Origin: Allodiplogaster sudhausi
Taxonomy: Eukaryota > Nematoda > Chromadorea > Rhabditida > Diplogasteridae
Direction: 5' to 3'
DNA: 64,000 bases
Assembly: GCA_945643635.1 (NCBI GenBank)
Contig: CALZFC010000349.1
Location: forward strand, 3,174,501-3,238,500
Shown: positions 46,799 to 56,942 of the stretch, piece after piece
Position numbering within the stretch: the stretch's first letter is position 1
Layout of the letters: every line of letters starts with the position of its first letter
Translations under genes and position numbers: made by a program
Notes under the pieces: generated by a model
Databases searched by the model: none
Told to the model about the DNA's origin: nothing
The model's input: the letters and a program-made list of their open reading frames with translations, nothing else

Positions 46799-48491
46799 TC
46801 ATCTCAAGAATAGAGCCGTCTTCTTGCCGAAGGCCAATCGAGAAGACCTTGCTCTCGATTATCCTCTCTTCATCTGCTGCGAAGGTAGTCATCTTCAGGA
46901 TGGTTGTCCGTTTCGGCTGCAGTTGAAGAGTTCCTGCTAAGTCATCTGAGATGAAGCTTCCTTGGCTGCCAGAGTCAAGGAATGCAGTTGCTTCATGTTC
47001 CTCTCCAGTTTCGAGGTTGATCAGAGTGACTGGTGTTGTCAGAAGGACCACATCCTTCTCCGTTTCGGCGGCGCATGCTGTCGTTGTTCGTGAGGGGGCC
47101 TGCCACGCGGGACTTCTTGGTTGCTGTGCCTTGCTTGAGATGCAGAGGCTGGTGTGGTGGAGTTGATCTCCACAGTTGAGGCATCGGAATCTGCTCGTGC
47201 ATTTGTCCGACGAATGTCTGTTGCTTAAGCAGCGTAGACATAGCTTCTTTGCTTTGGCTTGCTCCTTCCGTTCTCTCATCGTTCGGAATTTGTTGCAAGA
47301 AGCTGCATGATGATCTTCGGATTCGCACAGCCGGCATATTCTTTTCCATGCAGTCTGTTTGGCTTTCGAGTACGATCCTGGTTTCCATTCCTTCGTTTGA
47401 GGGATAGCAGCAACGGACACTTTCACTCTCAACTGATCCTCTATCTCTGTGACAGCTCGTCTATCCCGAACTTCTTCGAGGCAAAAGCTGAGCATTCCCA
47501 TCACGGTCCATTCTTCATTCCTCACAGCTGCTCTCCTTTTCTCTCGGATGCACGCAGTCAGCAGCCAGGAAGGGAGGCGTTCTTGAATTGTTAAGACCAT
47601 CTGCTCATGTTCGATGTCCGCTCCTGTCTCCGTGAGTTGAAGGCATAGCTTCGTAAGCTCGCGAATGACGACTCTTGCTCCCGAAATTGATTCGTCCGGT
47701 TTCTTGACTCTGCGGATCAATGAGTGTAATCGTGTCCGGTTGACTGTCATGTCGCCGAATTCCTCTTCAAGTGTTGCTAACACATCAGAGTATGCACCGT
47801 TCACGACAGAATATCCCGCAATGACGTCTTTCGCTGGACCCGTAATCGCTGACATGAGATATCTCAGCTTTTCAATCTCGGGTATCGGTTGCGAGTCGAT
47901 GGTTGAACGGAAAAGCTGTATGAAGCTCCTCCAGTCATTCATGTTTCCATCGAATTGGGGGATTTGCAATAGTGGGAGACGGGGGATGCGCGAGTCTTGA
48001 TTATGGTCCGTGTGATAATGCCTTGCAAAGACTGACCGGGGAGGAGCAGTTGCTTGATTGCCTTGTGTTGCTTGTTCGCCGGAAGCATTGTCACTTAAGC
48101 TGGCTACCGAGCCTTGACTTTGGATTTGTTTGGCGGATGAGAGTAGAGTACGCTCGTTGGTTTTGAGGAGCTGCATCGTCTCTAGCGCCCTGTCTAGAAT
48201 TGCTGTGACGCCGTCATCACCTGCTTCTTTCTTGGCTTTTGCATCGTTTTGAATGACTTGTTGATCTTTTGAGAGACGGTCAATAAATTCATCCCAAGAT
48301 GTCATTGCTGACAAGAGCTGTTCACGTAGAACTTGTATCGAAGCGAGTGAAGAAGTTGTTACCTTTGCGAGAGAGTCGATCTCTGACTGACTGATTGAAT
48401 CGTTGTCGAAGTCGATTGCCTCTGCATCGTTGAGTTTCTTTTTGAGTTTTTGCAGCAGCGAGTCCACGTTGGACAAGATTGTTTTTGACAT
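46719..48491 (-). CDS. Pao/BEL retrotransposon gag-protease, truncated copy (left arm)
   Basis: 590-codon frame. Residues to about 575 are nearly identical to the right-arm copy (60,320-62,506): an N-terminal Gln/Ser-rich region, a DUF1759-like gag core at about 190-330 (IPQFDGNMNDWRSF), three CCHC knuckles at about 400-470, and a retropepsin-like start (FLDSGSQGSFISDD). At 46,799 homology stops and the frame runs about 27 codons into unrelated sequence, so the protein lost the rest of protease and all of pol and env. Differences from the other copy include K/E at residue 19 and L/R near 282. Confidence 0.85.
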   Translation of the reverse strand: MSKTILSNVDSLLQKLKKKLNDAEAIDFDNDSISQSEIDSLAKVTTSSLASIQVLREQLLSAMTSWDEFIDRLSKDQQVIQNDAKAKKEAGDDGVTAILDRALETMQLLKTNERTLLSSAKQIQSQGSVASLSDNASGEQATQGNQATAPPRSVFARHYHTDHNQDSRIPRLPLLQIPQFDGNMNDWRSFIQLFRSTIDSQPIPEIEKLRYLMSAITGPAKDVIAGYSVVNGAYSDVLATLEEEFGDMTVNRTRLHSLIRRVKKPDESISGARVVIRELTKLCLQLTETGADIEHEQMVLTIQERLPSWLLTACIREKRRAAVRNEEWTVMGMLSFCLEEVRDRRAVTEIEDQLRVKVSVAAIPQTKEWKPGSYSKAKQTAWKRICRLCESEDHHAASCNKFRTMRERKEQAKAKKLCLRCLSNRHSSDKCTSRFRCLNCGDQLHHTSLCISSKAQQPRSPAWQAPSRTTTACAAETEKDVVLLTTPVTLINLETGEEHEATAFLDSGSQGSFISDDLAGTLQLQPKRTTILKMTTFAADEERIIESKVFSIGLRQEDGSILEMKTTCFHQFLMKRAHFPKVGYSFYMLF

Positions 48492-48860
48492 TGCTGGAAC
48501 AGCTGTGTCTCTGACTTGGCGCTCCAGGATTCACGCGTGCCGACGCACCAGTTGTTGCGAGCAAGAAGACAGGTATCCTTTATTCTCCTCAAACTTGGGT
48601 AATTAAACCGTTCATCTCAAACATAAAATCGAAATGAAGAGAGAAAAATGAATAATAAGTGTTTGACTTCTCCTTTAAAAGCACGATAGAAAGCATTCCA
48701 GACATTCTGTCTTCTATCACAATATCAAGGAAAGAGGAGGAGATGGTGATTCATATAGACCTTTTCATATGTCTGGCAGAAGAGAAGGGTGAAAAACAAC
48801 TCATCTAGAATTCTTTTCCTTTACCAAAAATAGATGAAGCGGAGGAATGATTCATTAGTA
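48492..48860 (-). mobile_element. BEL 5' leader and probable LTR (left arm)
   Basis: Non-coding stretch between gag and the capsid-like frame. A TGGTGCGTCGG-type segment (about 48,540-48,550, complementary strand) just upstream of gag is in the usual place for a primer-binding site. The outer LTR limit could not be fixed because no second LTR is in the window. Confidence 0.45.
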
Positions 48861-48862
48861 AG

Positions 48863-49339
48863 TTGGGGGAAAAGAACTTCCTATACTCGGCACTTGCCGA
48901 TGTAAAATATCTCATTGTCGGATTTCAAGTGAAAAGAGAAAATAATTATAAGAATTCAGCAAGATTTGATAATTGTAATTTACAATCAATTTATGTAGAA
49001 TTAAATTCAGAAAGATATCCTAATCAATGTCAAACGTTTAATTTTGAAAATCATAATGCCGTTCAATTATATCACTTTGCAAAAAAGTTTAAGAAAAACT
49101 ATTATGAAACTAAAAAAGAAAACCCTTTTCTTGAAGAGGATCTTTTTTATTATTATTACCCAATTATTGTGTTGGATGTTAGTAAACAAAGAGAAAAATA
49201 AGAGCTTCAATACCTAACATTAAACTTTCAATGTCATTTTCAACACCTATCAAAGCTGAAACAATGTGCTATTGTTTAACATTAAGTGAGAATATTGTTG
49301 AAATTGATAATAACTTAAACTTAAAACTAAAATATTGAT
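48863..49339 (+). pseudogene. Polinton/adintovirus-type major capsid protein fragment (left arm)
   Basis: The frame 48,863-49,201 contains YLIVGFQVKRENN, NLQSIYVELNSERYPNQ and AVQLYHFAKKFKKNYY, a pattern I associate with the C-terminal part of double-jelly-roll capsid proteins of Polinton/Maverick elements and adintoviruses. After an A-run near 49,195 the similarity continues in another frame (IPNIKLSMSFSTPI ... to a stop near 49,339), so a one-base frameshift broke it. The N-terminal two thirds are absent; BEL leader sequence abuts the break. It is AT-rich compared with the neighbours. Family assignment is from memory of the motif and needs a profile search. Confidence 0.6.
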
Positions 49340-49375
49340 TCCAAATAAATCACTTAAAAATTATTTTTTCTATAA

Positions 49376-49705
49376 ATGGGTGTCTTTAATCACGTTGGAG
49401 AAAACAACGAAAAAAATATAGAAACTATTGAATTAGTTGCAGAACCATTAGTGACTAAAACATCAAATAACGAAATTTCACAACCAAAATTGCAAAATGA
49501 GAAAGAACGATTAAGTAAAGAAAATAAAGCATATATTGCTTGGTTATTGAGAAATAAACCTGTAGAAGAAAATAAGAAACCTGATGAAAACAAGAAACCA
49601 GGAAGATCAAAAAAAATATCTGAAGAAGAAAAAAGACATAGAGATTTATGGATCATTTCAGATGAAAAAACTGGATCTGGTTTCAAAGAAATATATTTGA
49701 AGTAA
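49376..49705 (+). CDS. Lysine-rich hypothetical frame next to the capsid fragment (left arm)
   Basis: 109 codons, AT-rich, same strand and base composition as the capsid fragment. It has a charged segment with repeated KKPDENKKPGR-like units and no recognised domain. Probably another gene of the same DNA element, identical in the right arm (59,107-59,436). Confidence 0.4.
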   Translation: MGVFNHVGENNEKNIETIELVAEPLVTKTSNNEISQPKLQNEKERLSKENKAYIAWLLRNKPVEENKKPDENKKPGRSKKISEEEKRHRDLWIISDEKTGSGFKEIYLK

Positions 49706-49739
49706 AACATCATTATGAAAAAAAACATAAAACAAAATA

Positions 49740-50115
49740 AAAACAACATGTTTTCATCAGTTTCTGCTGAAAAGAGTAGCCCACTTTTGGAAAGTGGGCT
49801 CTTTTCAACATGTTTTACAACAAAACAAAAGTAAAGTAAAACATCATAATGAAAAAAAAAACAAAAACATAACAAAAAGCCATGTTTCGTATCACACTTC
49901 TGCTGAAAAGAGCCCACTTTCCAAAAGTGGGCTACTCATTTTATATGTTATTTTGACCTGGATTTACCAAAATCATACAACTTTTTGGTACTTTTTTTAC
50001 AATTTGGGTCACTTTTCTTTGGTTTTTGGTATGAAATGGCATGTAAATGGTATATTTTAAAAAAATCGACTGGGCACTTTTGTGTGCTGGAAACCCCATT
50101 TTATATACTACTCAA
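49740..50115 (-). mobile_element. Inverted copy of the element end segment (left arm)
   Basis: Contains two AAGTGGGCT hairpins (49,778-49,800 and 49,908-49,930), the TTTACCAAAATCATACAAC block and, near 50,095, the TATATA-type motif on the minus strand. Matches 46,555-46,798 inverted. Confidence 0.5.
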
Positions 50116-51035
50116 ATAAATTCAGATTCAAACGCTGCGAATCGCGGTTTTTAGGGCGTGCAAAATCGCACGAGAGAATTTGACAAATCTTGAGATTTGT
50201 TCTCGCCGTCCCCACTTCTCCCTGTTTCATGTGAGTTCGTCTAGCCCTAATGAAGGATCTTCCCGAGTCCTACCTGCGTGACCTTCGTTGAAAGCTGAGT
50301 CCGTTGGAGTGCAACCATAGGGCAGGGAGCTGGTAATGGCCCGCGTTGTCACTCTAGTAAGAGTACGGGCCTTTACTAGCTCCACATTCGTACTTAGCTA
50401 TCACGATAATTTATGAACTTTTCATGATAGTTCAAAATTTGGGATATATGATCAAACTATCCAGAAATCGCTTGCAAGCCAATGTGATAGATCTCATCTG
50501 GAAGCTTCCATGCCACCCCGATTACCCTAGTTTGAGGTATGTATGCGGCACCGCCCCCTTCTCTTACGCTTTTGCATGAACATCTCTCGATGTTCTCGCA
50601 TGTACCGAAAATTCAGAAAACTTTTACGGATATCTCAGTAATGTTCCCCCGGCAATGGAGCCTCTAGAACTTTTGCGGAAACGCCACCTTCTGCCCTTGG
50701 CGATATAAGAATAATAACGTATGAAGTTACAGACAAGTTCCCATGAACAACTTCACTTCCACACAACTCTTCATGTGACCACGGGCGGGGAATCGTCCTT
50801 TTACTGTGTCGTTCCGTAGGGAGCCGAGGAATCTTGGTGACAGATTGTTAAATGTGGGAGAAGTTCAGGTTGATGCAGTGCGTAGGAGCCAGTGGAAGGG
50901 ATGCGGGTTGTGGGAGGAAGCGAAAGAGCAGACCAGGAAGGAAATTGGAAGAATTAAGGGTAATGATGAAAGAAGGAACCGAGCGAATGAGAAAAAGAAA
51001 TGTCAAAGGAAAAGTGAGAGAGTGCTGGAGAGAGT
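50116..51035. other. Palindrome arm sequence without a supported gene
   Basis: A 58-base imperfect hairpin lies at 50,326-50,383. Overlapping open frames at 50,806-51,160 run into the foldback element and show no domain. Confidence 0.4.
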
Positions 51036-51039
51036 TCCA

Positions 51040-51600
51040 TCATGTGCATTATCAGTTTCCGCAAAGCCAAACCATTCGAACGAGTGTGACCGGCGATGTT
51101 TCTGTTGGGAACGCCTTCAATGTCGACATCAACTTTTACCATTCTTTTGAGACAATGTAAAATTGTTCATAGCTACTAGTAGGTGACAAAGTTTTGAACG
51201 ACTTCTCATAGCTTTCTGCAACACTACAGTAAGACTGACAGATTCGTGCGTTCTGGAAAGCTATCCAGTGACTAATTCAGCATTTAGCAGTAACATTTTA
51301 TCAATTAGCACTATATAATTAATTGATGAATTTAAAGCAATTAACATTTATTTGTATCAGTGAGATCTACGGTACAATTCAATAACGCAATGAGAAGTGT
51401 CGTCCAAAACCTCGTTCAAACCTTGCTATTGAATAGTGCCTATGAACAACTTAACGTCGCCGCTTTCAACGAAACGTTATAACAATTCTTCTAAGAAGTA
51501 AAAGTAGATGTCGACACTGAAGGAGTTCTCAACCAACGCATCACCGGTCACACTTGTTCGAATGATTCGCCTCAACTGACAATTCACATGAAGAAGAAAG
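51040..51600. mobile_element. Foldback element in the left arm
   Basis: Arms about 51,040-51,225 and 51,390-51,590 are inverted relatives; both translate to IRTSVTGD-containing peptides in opposite directions. The copy in the right arm is at about 57,210-57,770. Confidence 0.55.
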
Positions 51601-51866
51601 AGAAGATATAGAATGGGAGAGATGATTAACAAAGAGATCTTGAACATCATCTCGGTCAATCTAAGTAGAAAAAAAGGTACTGGCTATCTATTTTCATTTT
51701 CTTCTGAAACTCGCAATGCTCAACCTACCTTTTCTTTTCGGTCACAGCTCAAAGCAACGCCCACTTCATTTTGCCTTCATTCAGAAAATATTTGTCTTTC
51801 GCCTTTGATGCTTGAAATGCAGAGTTTGCCTCTCCTCATCTTCTTAATCTCTCACTGCTCTTACAT

Positions 51867-51956
51867 CATGTGAGAGAGAGAGAGAGACTGAGAGAGAGAG
51901 AGAAAGAGATAGAGAGAGAGGGAGAGGGAGAGAGGGAGAGAGGGAGAGAGGGAGAG

Positions 51957-51998
<42 letters not shown>

Positions 51999-52195
51999 AA
52001 GAGATAGAGAGAGAGGGAGAGAGGGAGAACGAGAGAGAGAGAGAGAGGAAGAGAGAGAGAGAGAGAAAGAGAGAAAGAGAGAGAGAGAGAGTGAGAGAGA
52101 GAGAACGAGAGAGAAAGAGAGAAAGAGAGAGAGGGAGAGAGAGAGAGAGGGGGAGAGGGAGAGAGAGGGAGAGAGAGAGAGGGAGAGATAAATTG
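51867..52195. repeat. GA microsatellite (left arm)
   Basis: About 330 bp of (GA)n/(GAGG)n. Its partner at 56,615-56,942 has a different internal pattern, one of the few places where the arms differ. Serine/leucine-rich frames over it are artefacts of the repeat. Confidence 0.9.
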
Positions 52196-52300
52196 GCAAG
52201 AGGAACTCTTTTCTTTACAGTTGTCAATAAAAGGAGGTATCCGGGGAATAATTAACCTGTGTTTTCTTTATGTGGATAAGTTCATCTTTGCGTAAAACAT

Positions 52301-52725
52301 ACAGTCCCGCCCAGGATCTTGGTACCAAGGAGGGATCAGATGCATAGGAGGGATCCAAATGCATCCTCGTTAATAACAATTGTTCAAGGGAAAATAAAAA
52401 TATTTTAAATGGTACATTAGGTTGCTAATAGAGAGGGGATGCTACTGTTAAAAAATCGATAATTTCTTATCATTTGATAAGCAGTTATCAGTTTTTGGTT
52501 ATAAAAAATTTCATTTTTAATGTTTTTCAAAGAACTGATAACTTCTTATCAAATGATAAGAAATTATCGATTTTTTAACAGTAGCATCCGCTCTCTATAA
52601 GCAACCTAATGTACCATTTAAAATATTTTTATTTTCCGTTGAACAATAGTTATTAACGAGGATGCATTTGGATCCCTCCGATGCATCCGATCCCTCCTTG
52701 GTACCAAGATCCCGGGCGGAACTGT
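52301..52725. mobile_element. Foldback MITE, ends ACAGTCCCGCCC (left arm)
   Basis: Inverted repeat from ACAGTCCCGCCCAGGATC to GGGCGGAACTGT, with repeated GGAGGGATC and TGCAT blocks and an inner stem around GATAAGAAATTATCG. The ends resemble the MITE at 8,793-9,067. Confidence 0.75.
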
Positions 52726-53285
52726 ATATCCAGAAAGTTTGAGCGATTTTCTTTCACAACATTCTGAGCAATAGTAATGTGAAAACTGGCGGGTAGAGAA
52801 TTAGCTACTGTAGGTCATAGCCGCCCTCCTATTTTTGACAGGCAAATTTTTGAGCGCGCGCATTCAAAGTGGTTCTCTAGCGCTACTGTATAACTATTCG
52901 CCGGATACTTCCTTTAAAAAATAGATCATGGGTGCTTGAGGATGTTTATACATTCATTCTTTCTTACAAAAAATTATTACGACAATAAAAAACAAATGAG
53001 TTCCAGTTGTTTATAGAAACTAATATATCGAATACATCTCGATGGATGTATGTTTCTTGAGACATCTCGCTAGCCAGCGCGCTCCTTTTCGTAGATTTTG
53101 TGGCCTGAAATCATCGAGCTGAATGCTTATAAATATATTCACAGTTGACGATTAAGGCAACATCGCCGAAGCAAATAAAAGCTGACGAATCCACTTTTTA
53201 GTGCTTGCGAAATAGCACATGATAATTAAGGATGTAGAGCCATCACTTTTTTTCTTTTCTACGGATATTTTTTCCTTGGAACTAA

Positions 53286-53937
53286 TTAGGCAAACTGACA
53301 GTTGCCGCACGTCTTTGGGCACCAGAGTATTCCTGCTGGATACGGAGTCATGTCTGTTTCATGTGCATTCCAATAATCACACCTAGAGGGATCGCGACCA
53401 CAGCTGTAATGTTAGAATAAGCGTGTATGTATTATGTATGTATATACAGATCAATATACATAGATATTTACATACAGCCTACCGCAAGAACATCATTTTT
53501 TTCTGAATTCTTAGTCTCTCGCCTACCATATTTTCGCTATAAGTGCCACTCATTCCCCCCCCCATTGAAAAGGTCATTGAAAATAGTACACCTCCCTGTA
53601 ATTACGGTGATGATTCCATTCAAGCCGTGCTATAAATTTCTTTTTTTTAAAGAAATAAAATGAAATGTTGTTATCAAACATGTAGGCATTGGAAAATAGT
53701 ACCCTCCCTCTAATGGTGCCCCCCTCTGGGAAGAGCATTGAAAAATAGTACCCCTCGGACACTATTAAAGAAATACTTCATTGATTCTAATAGATCCACA
53801 AAAAATTTTCTCCTTTAAATCAATACATCGCATACAAAGCATCATTAATTATTTGCGCAACTAAATCTTTTTCTTTATGTTCACTAACCTGTAATACGAG
53901 TAGTCGATGCACGTTGTAGAAGGTAGTGTGAAGCAAC
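53286..53937 (-). CDS. ShKT-domain protein, last two exons
   Basis: Minus-strand exons 53937-53889 and 53403-53286 join in phase (acceptors tttgcag and attacag, donor gttagt). Together they read CIDYSYYSCGRDPSRCDYW ... WCPKTCGNCQFA and stop: the six-cysteine ShK/ShKT pattern ending C-P-K-T-C-G-x-C, typical of nematode secreted proteins and metallopeptidase tails. The earlier exons, including a signal peptide, were not found with confidence in the spacer (a minus-strand frame at 54,735-54,573 may or may not belong). The inner palindrome border at 53,863 falls inside the intron between these exons. Confidence 0.72.
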
Positions 53938-54938
53938 CTGCAAATGCTCGCTTACGTCTTAAATTAGAGCGATAACTGAAATACCTTCTGTTGTGGAGTT
54001 ATGTGTATATAAGTAGAATACGTGACTTTAGGATAAAAGGGAAATTAGGAATAATTACACCTACACTATTTCTTGCCTAGAGTAAATCCCATTGTAAGCA
54101 GAGGACTACATCTTCCTTCCCTATATACATAAACCCCCTCCTTCCCATGTATAAAGTGTTATACGTGTTCTTCTCTGGTGTTCCGCATCGCATCAACTTC
54201 ATATCAAGACTCTCGGATCTCTGCGGTTGGTCGTCGCTCTCTCTGTACCCCCTCCTTTCAGCTTCCGGCGGTGTTCGGAAGAGGAGTGAGGATAAGGAAG
54301 AAGGATTAGGAAAGGAGTACGACCAGCGAGAGATTTAGGTGAGAGAGATAAAAGAGTCCCGGAGGACTCGTGAGAGATACATCAAGAGATTGCTAGCGAG
54401 AGCGTCTCGCCGTACGATATGTGGCGCTTGTGTGAGAGGCCAGTTTGGTGATTGCGAGAAAAATTTGTAGTCTATCCTTTTCTGGCGAGGACAAATGATT
54501 ACAACTCCTTCTATCAGAAAGAATGAGAGTGCGCATGGGGAGAAATTTTAAAAGGAGTGATGAAGTCTCTCCTTAAAATCTACAGTTCTGCGCGGGCAAA
54601 ATACGGTTTTTCTCCTCAGCCCCCTTCAGGACGCATTCATAGTTTTCCTTGCGAAGCTTTGGCCGGATAACATTAGAAAAACAAATTACCACATCTCCTT
54701 GGACAGCTCCCTTAATAATTTTATTTAAAATTTATAAAATAATGGTTGTTCCATAAAAGTTGAATAAATTTCATTTGAGTTTCGTACTTCTTTAAATTGT
54801 TTAATAGTTTATATTTACAACAATGAAAATACTATAAACATCTAATATTGTTTAAGTATCTGATTTAATGTTAGAAATCTCTATGCTCTCACTATATGCC
54901 ATGATATAACTTCCATACTTTCGAAGCATTTTCAAAAG
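53864..54938. other. Single-copy spacer (loop) of the palindrome
   Basis: The only part of 46.8-62.0 kb without an inverted partner. It holds the ShKT exon 53937-53889. Apart from that and the frame at 54,573-54,735 nothing was recognised. Confidence 0.85.
54573..54735 (-). CDS. Possible exon in the palindrome spacer
   Basis: About 54 codons open without a start, containing GAVQGDVVICFSNVIRPKL and NYECVLKGAEEKN, stop at 54,573. Mixed polar/hydrophobic composition suggests real coding sequence, perhaps a 3' exon, but no family was recognised and the acceptor is uncertain. Confidence 0.25.
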
Positions 54939-55400
54939 TAGTTGCGCAAATAATTAATGATCCTTTGTATGCGATGTATTGATTTAAAGGAGAAAATTTT
55001 TTGTGGATCTATTAGAATCAATGAAGTATTTCTTTAATAGTGTCCGAGGGGTACTATTTTTCAATGCTCTTCCCAGAGGGGGGCACCATTAGAGGGAGGG
55101 TACTATTTTCCAATGCCTACATGTTTGATAACAACATTTCATTTTATTTCTTAAAAAAAAAAAAAATTTATAGCACGGCTTGAATGGAATCATCACCGTA
55201 ATTACAGGGAGGTGTACTATTTTCAATGACCTTTTCAATGGGGGGGGGGAATGAGTGGCACTTATAGCGAAAATATGGTAGGCGAGAGACTAAGAATTCA
55301 GAAAAAAATGATGTTCTTGCGGTAGGCTGTATGTAAATATCTATGTATATTGATCTGTATATACATACATAATACATACACGCTTATTCTAACATTGCAG

Positions 55401-55518
55401 CTGTGGTCGCGATCCCTCTAGGTGTGATTATTGGAATGCACATGAAACAGACATGACTCCGTATCCAGCAGGAATACTCTGGTGCCCAAAGACGTGCGGC
55501 AACTGTCAGTTTGCCTAA
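55401..55518 (+). pseudogene. Orphan second copy of the last ShKT exon
   Basis: Same acceptor and frame as 53403-53286, stop at 55,516-55,518, but the exon that should precede it lies in the spacer in the opposite orientation. It has no partner exon upstream on the plus strand. Confidence 0.7.
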
Positions 55519-56078
55519 TTAGTTCCAAGGAAAAAATATCCGTAGAAAAGAAAAAAAGTGATGGCTCTACATCCTTAATTATCATGTGCTATTTCGCAAG
55601 CACTAAAAAGTGGATTCGTCAGCTTTTATTTGCTTCGGCGATGTTGCCTTAATCGTCAACTGTGAATATATTTATAAGCATTCAGCTCGATGATTTCAGG
55701 CCACAAAATCTACGAAAAGGAGCGCGCTGGCTAGCGAGATGTCTCAAGAAACATACATCCATCGAGATGTATTCGATATATTAGTTTCTATAAACAACTG
55801 GAACTCATTTGTTTTTTATTGTCGTAATAATTTTTTGTAAGAAAGAATGAATGTATAAACATCCTCAAGCACCCATGATCTATTTTTTAAAGGAAGTATC
55901 CGGCGAATAGTTATACAGTAGCGCTAGAGAACCACTTTGAATGCGCGCGCTCAAAAATTTGCCTGTCAAAAATAGGAGGGCGGCTATGACCTACAGTAGC
56001 TAATTCTCTACCCACCAGTTTTCACATTACTATTGCTCAGAATGTTGTGAAAGAAAATCGCTCAAACTTTCTGGATAT

Positions 56079-56503
56079 ACAGTTCCGCCCGGGATCTTGG
56101 TACCAAGGAGGGATCGGATGCATCGGAGGGATCCAAATGCATCCTCGTTAATAACTATTGTTCAACGGAAAATAAAAATATTTTAAATGGTACATTAGGT
56201 TGCTTATAGAGAGCGGATGCTACTGTTAAAAAATCGATAATTTCTTATCATTTGATAAGAAGTTATCAGTTCTTTGAAAAACATTAAAAATGAAATTTTT
56301 TATAACCAAAAACTGATAACTGCTTATCAAACGATAAGAAATTATCGATTTTTTAACAGTAGCATCCCCTCTCTATTAGCAACCTAATGTACCATTTAAA
56401 ATATTTTTATTTTCCCTTGAACAATTGTTATTAACGAGGATGCATTTGGATCCCTCCTATGCATCTGATCCCTCCTTGGTACCAAGATCCTGGGCGGGAC
56501 TGT
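56079..56503. mobile_element. Foldback MITE, ends ACAGTTCCGCCC (right arm)
   Basis: Inverted partner of 52,301-52,725. Confidence 0.75.
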
Positions 56504-56614
56504 ATGTTTTACGCAAAGATGAACTTATCCACATAAAGAAAACACAGGTTAATTATTCCCCGGATACCTCCTTTTATTGACAACTGTAAAGAAAAGAGTT
56601 CCTCTTGCCAATTT

Positions 56615-56736
56615 ATCTCTCCCTCTCTCTCTCTCTCCCTCTCTCTCCCTCTCCCCCTCTCTCTCTCTCCCTCTCTCTCTTTCTCTCTTTCTCTCTCGTT
56701 CTCTCTCTCTCACTCTCTCTCTCTCTTTCTCTCTTT

Positions 56737-56776
<40 letters not shown>

Positions 56777-56808
56777 GTTCTCCCTCTCTCCCTCTCTCTC
56801 TATCTCTT

Positions 56809-56859
<51 letters not shown>

Positions 56860-56942
56860 CTCTCCTCTCTCTCTCTCCCTCTCTCCTCTCTCCCTCTCTC
56901 TCTATCTCTTTCTCTCTCTCTCTCAGTCTCTCTCTCTCTCAC
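56615..56942. repeat. CT microsatellite (right arm)
   Basis: Partner of 51,867-52,195, with a different internal order of CTCTCC and TTCTCT units. Confidence 0.9.

Larger units (their letters stand above)
46799..53863. repeat. Left arm of the 15-kb palindrome
   Basis: Inverted, nearly identical to 54,939-62,012. Paired landmarks have coordinate sums of 108,802-108,812 throughout (for example 48,491 with 60,320; 51,613 with 57,199; 53,403 with 55,401), so only about 10 net indel bases separate the arms. Confidence 0.93.

Noticed and set aside
46993..47388. Secondary ORFs on both strands across the BEL gag regions (also 61,217-61,746 and 62,591-62,890)
   Set aside because: Shadow frames of gag, protease or the integrase tail; no motifs of their own.
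49390..49917. A 175-codon Phe-rich frame opposite the capsid-adjacent ORF (also 58,895-59,422)
   Set aside because: Antisense of an AT-rich, lysine-rich coding frame; Phe/Leu richness is what the complement of AAA-rich codons gives.
50806..51160. ORFs of 102-114 codons in the arms, charged and Lys/Arg/Glu-rich
   Set aside because: They overlap in two frames and run into the foldback arm; no domain, and no partner other than the palindrome copy.
51844..52227. Long serine/leucine- or arginine/glutamate-rich ORFs here and at 56,577-56,951 and 18,463-18,835
   Set aside because: They are translations of GA/CT microsatellites in several frames; no gene evidence. Only the C exon at 18,686-18,844 overlapping the last one is real.
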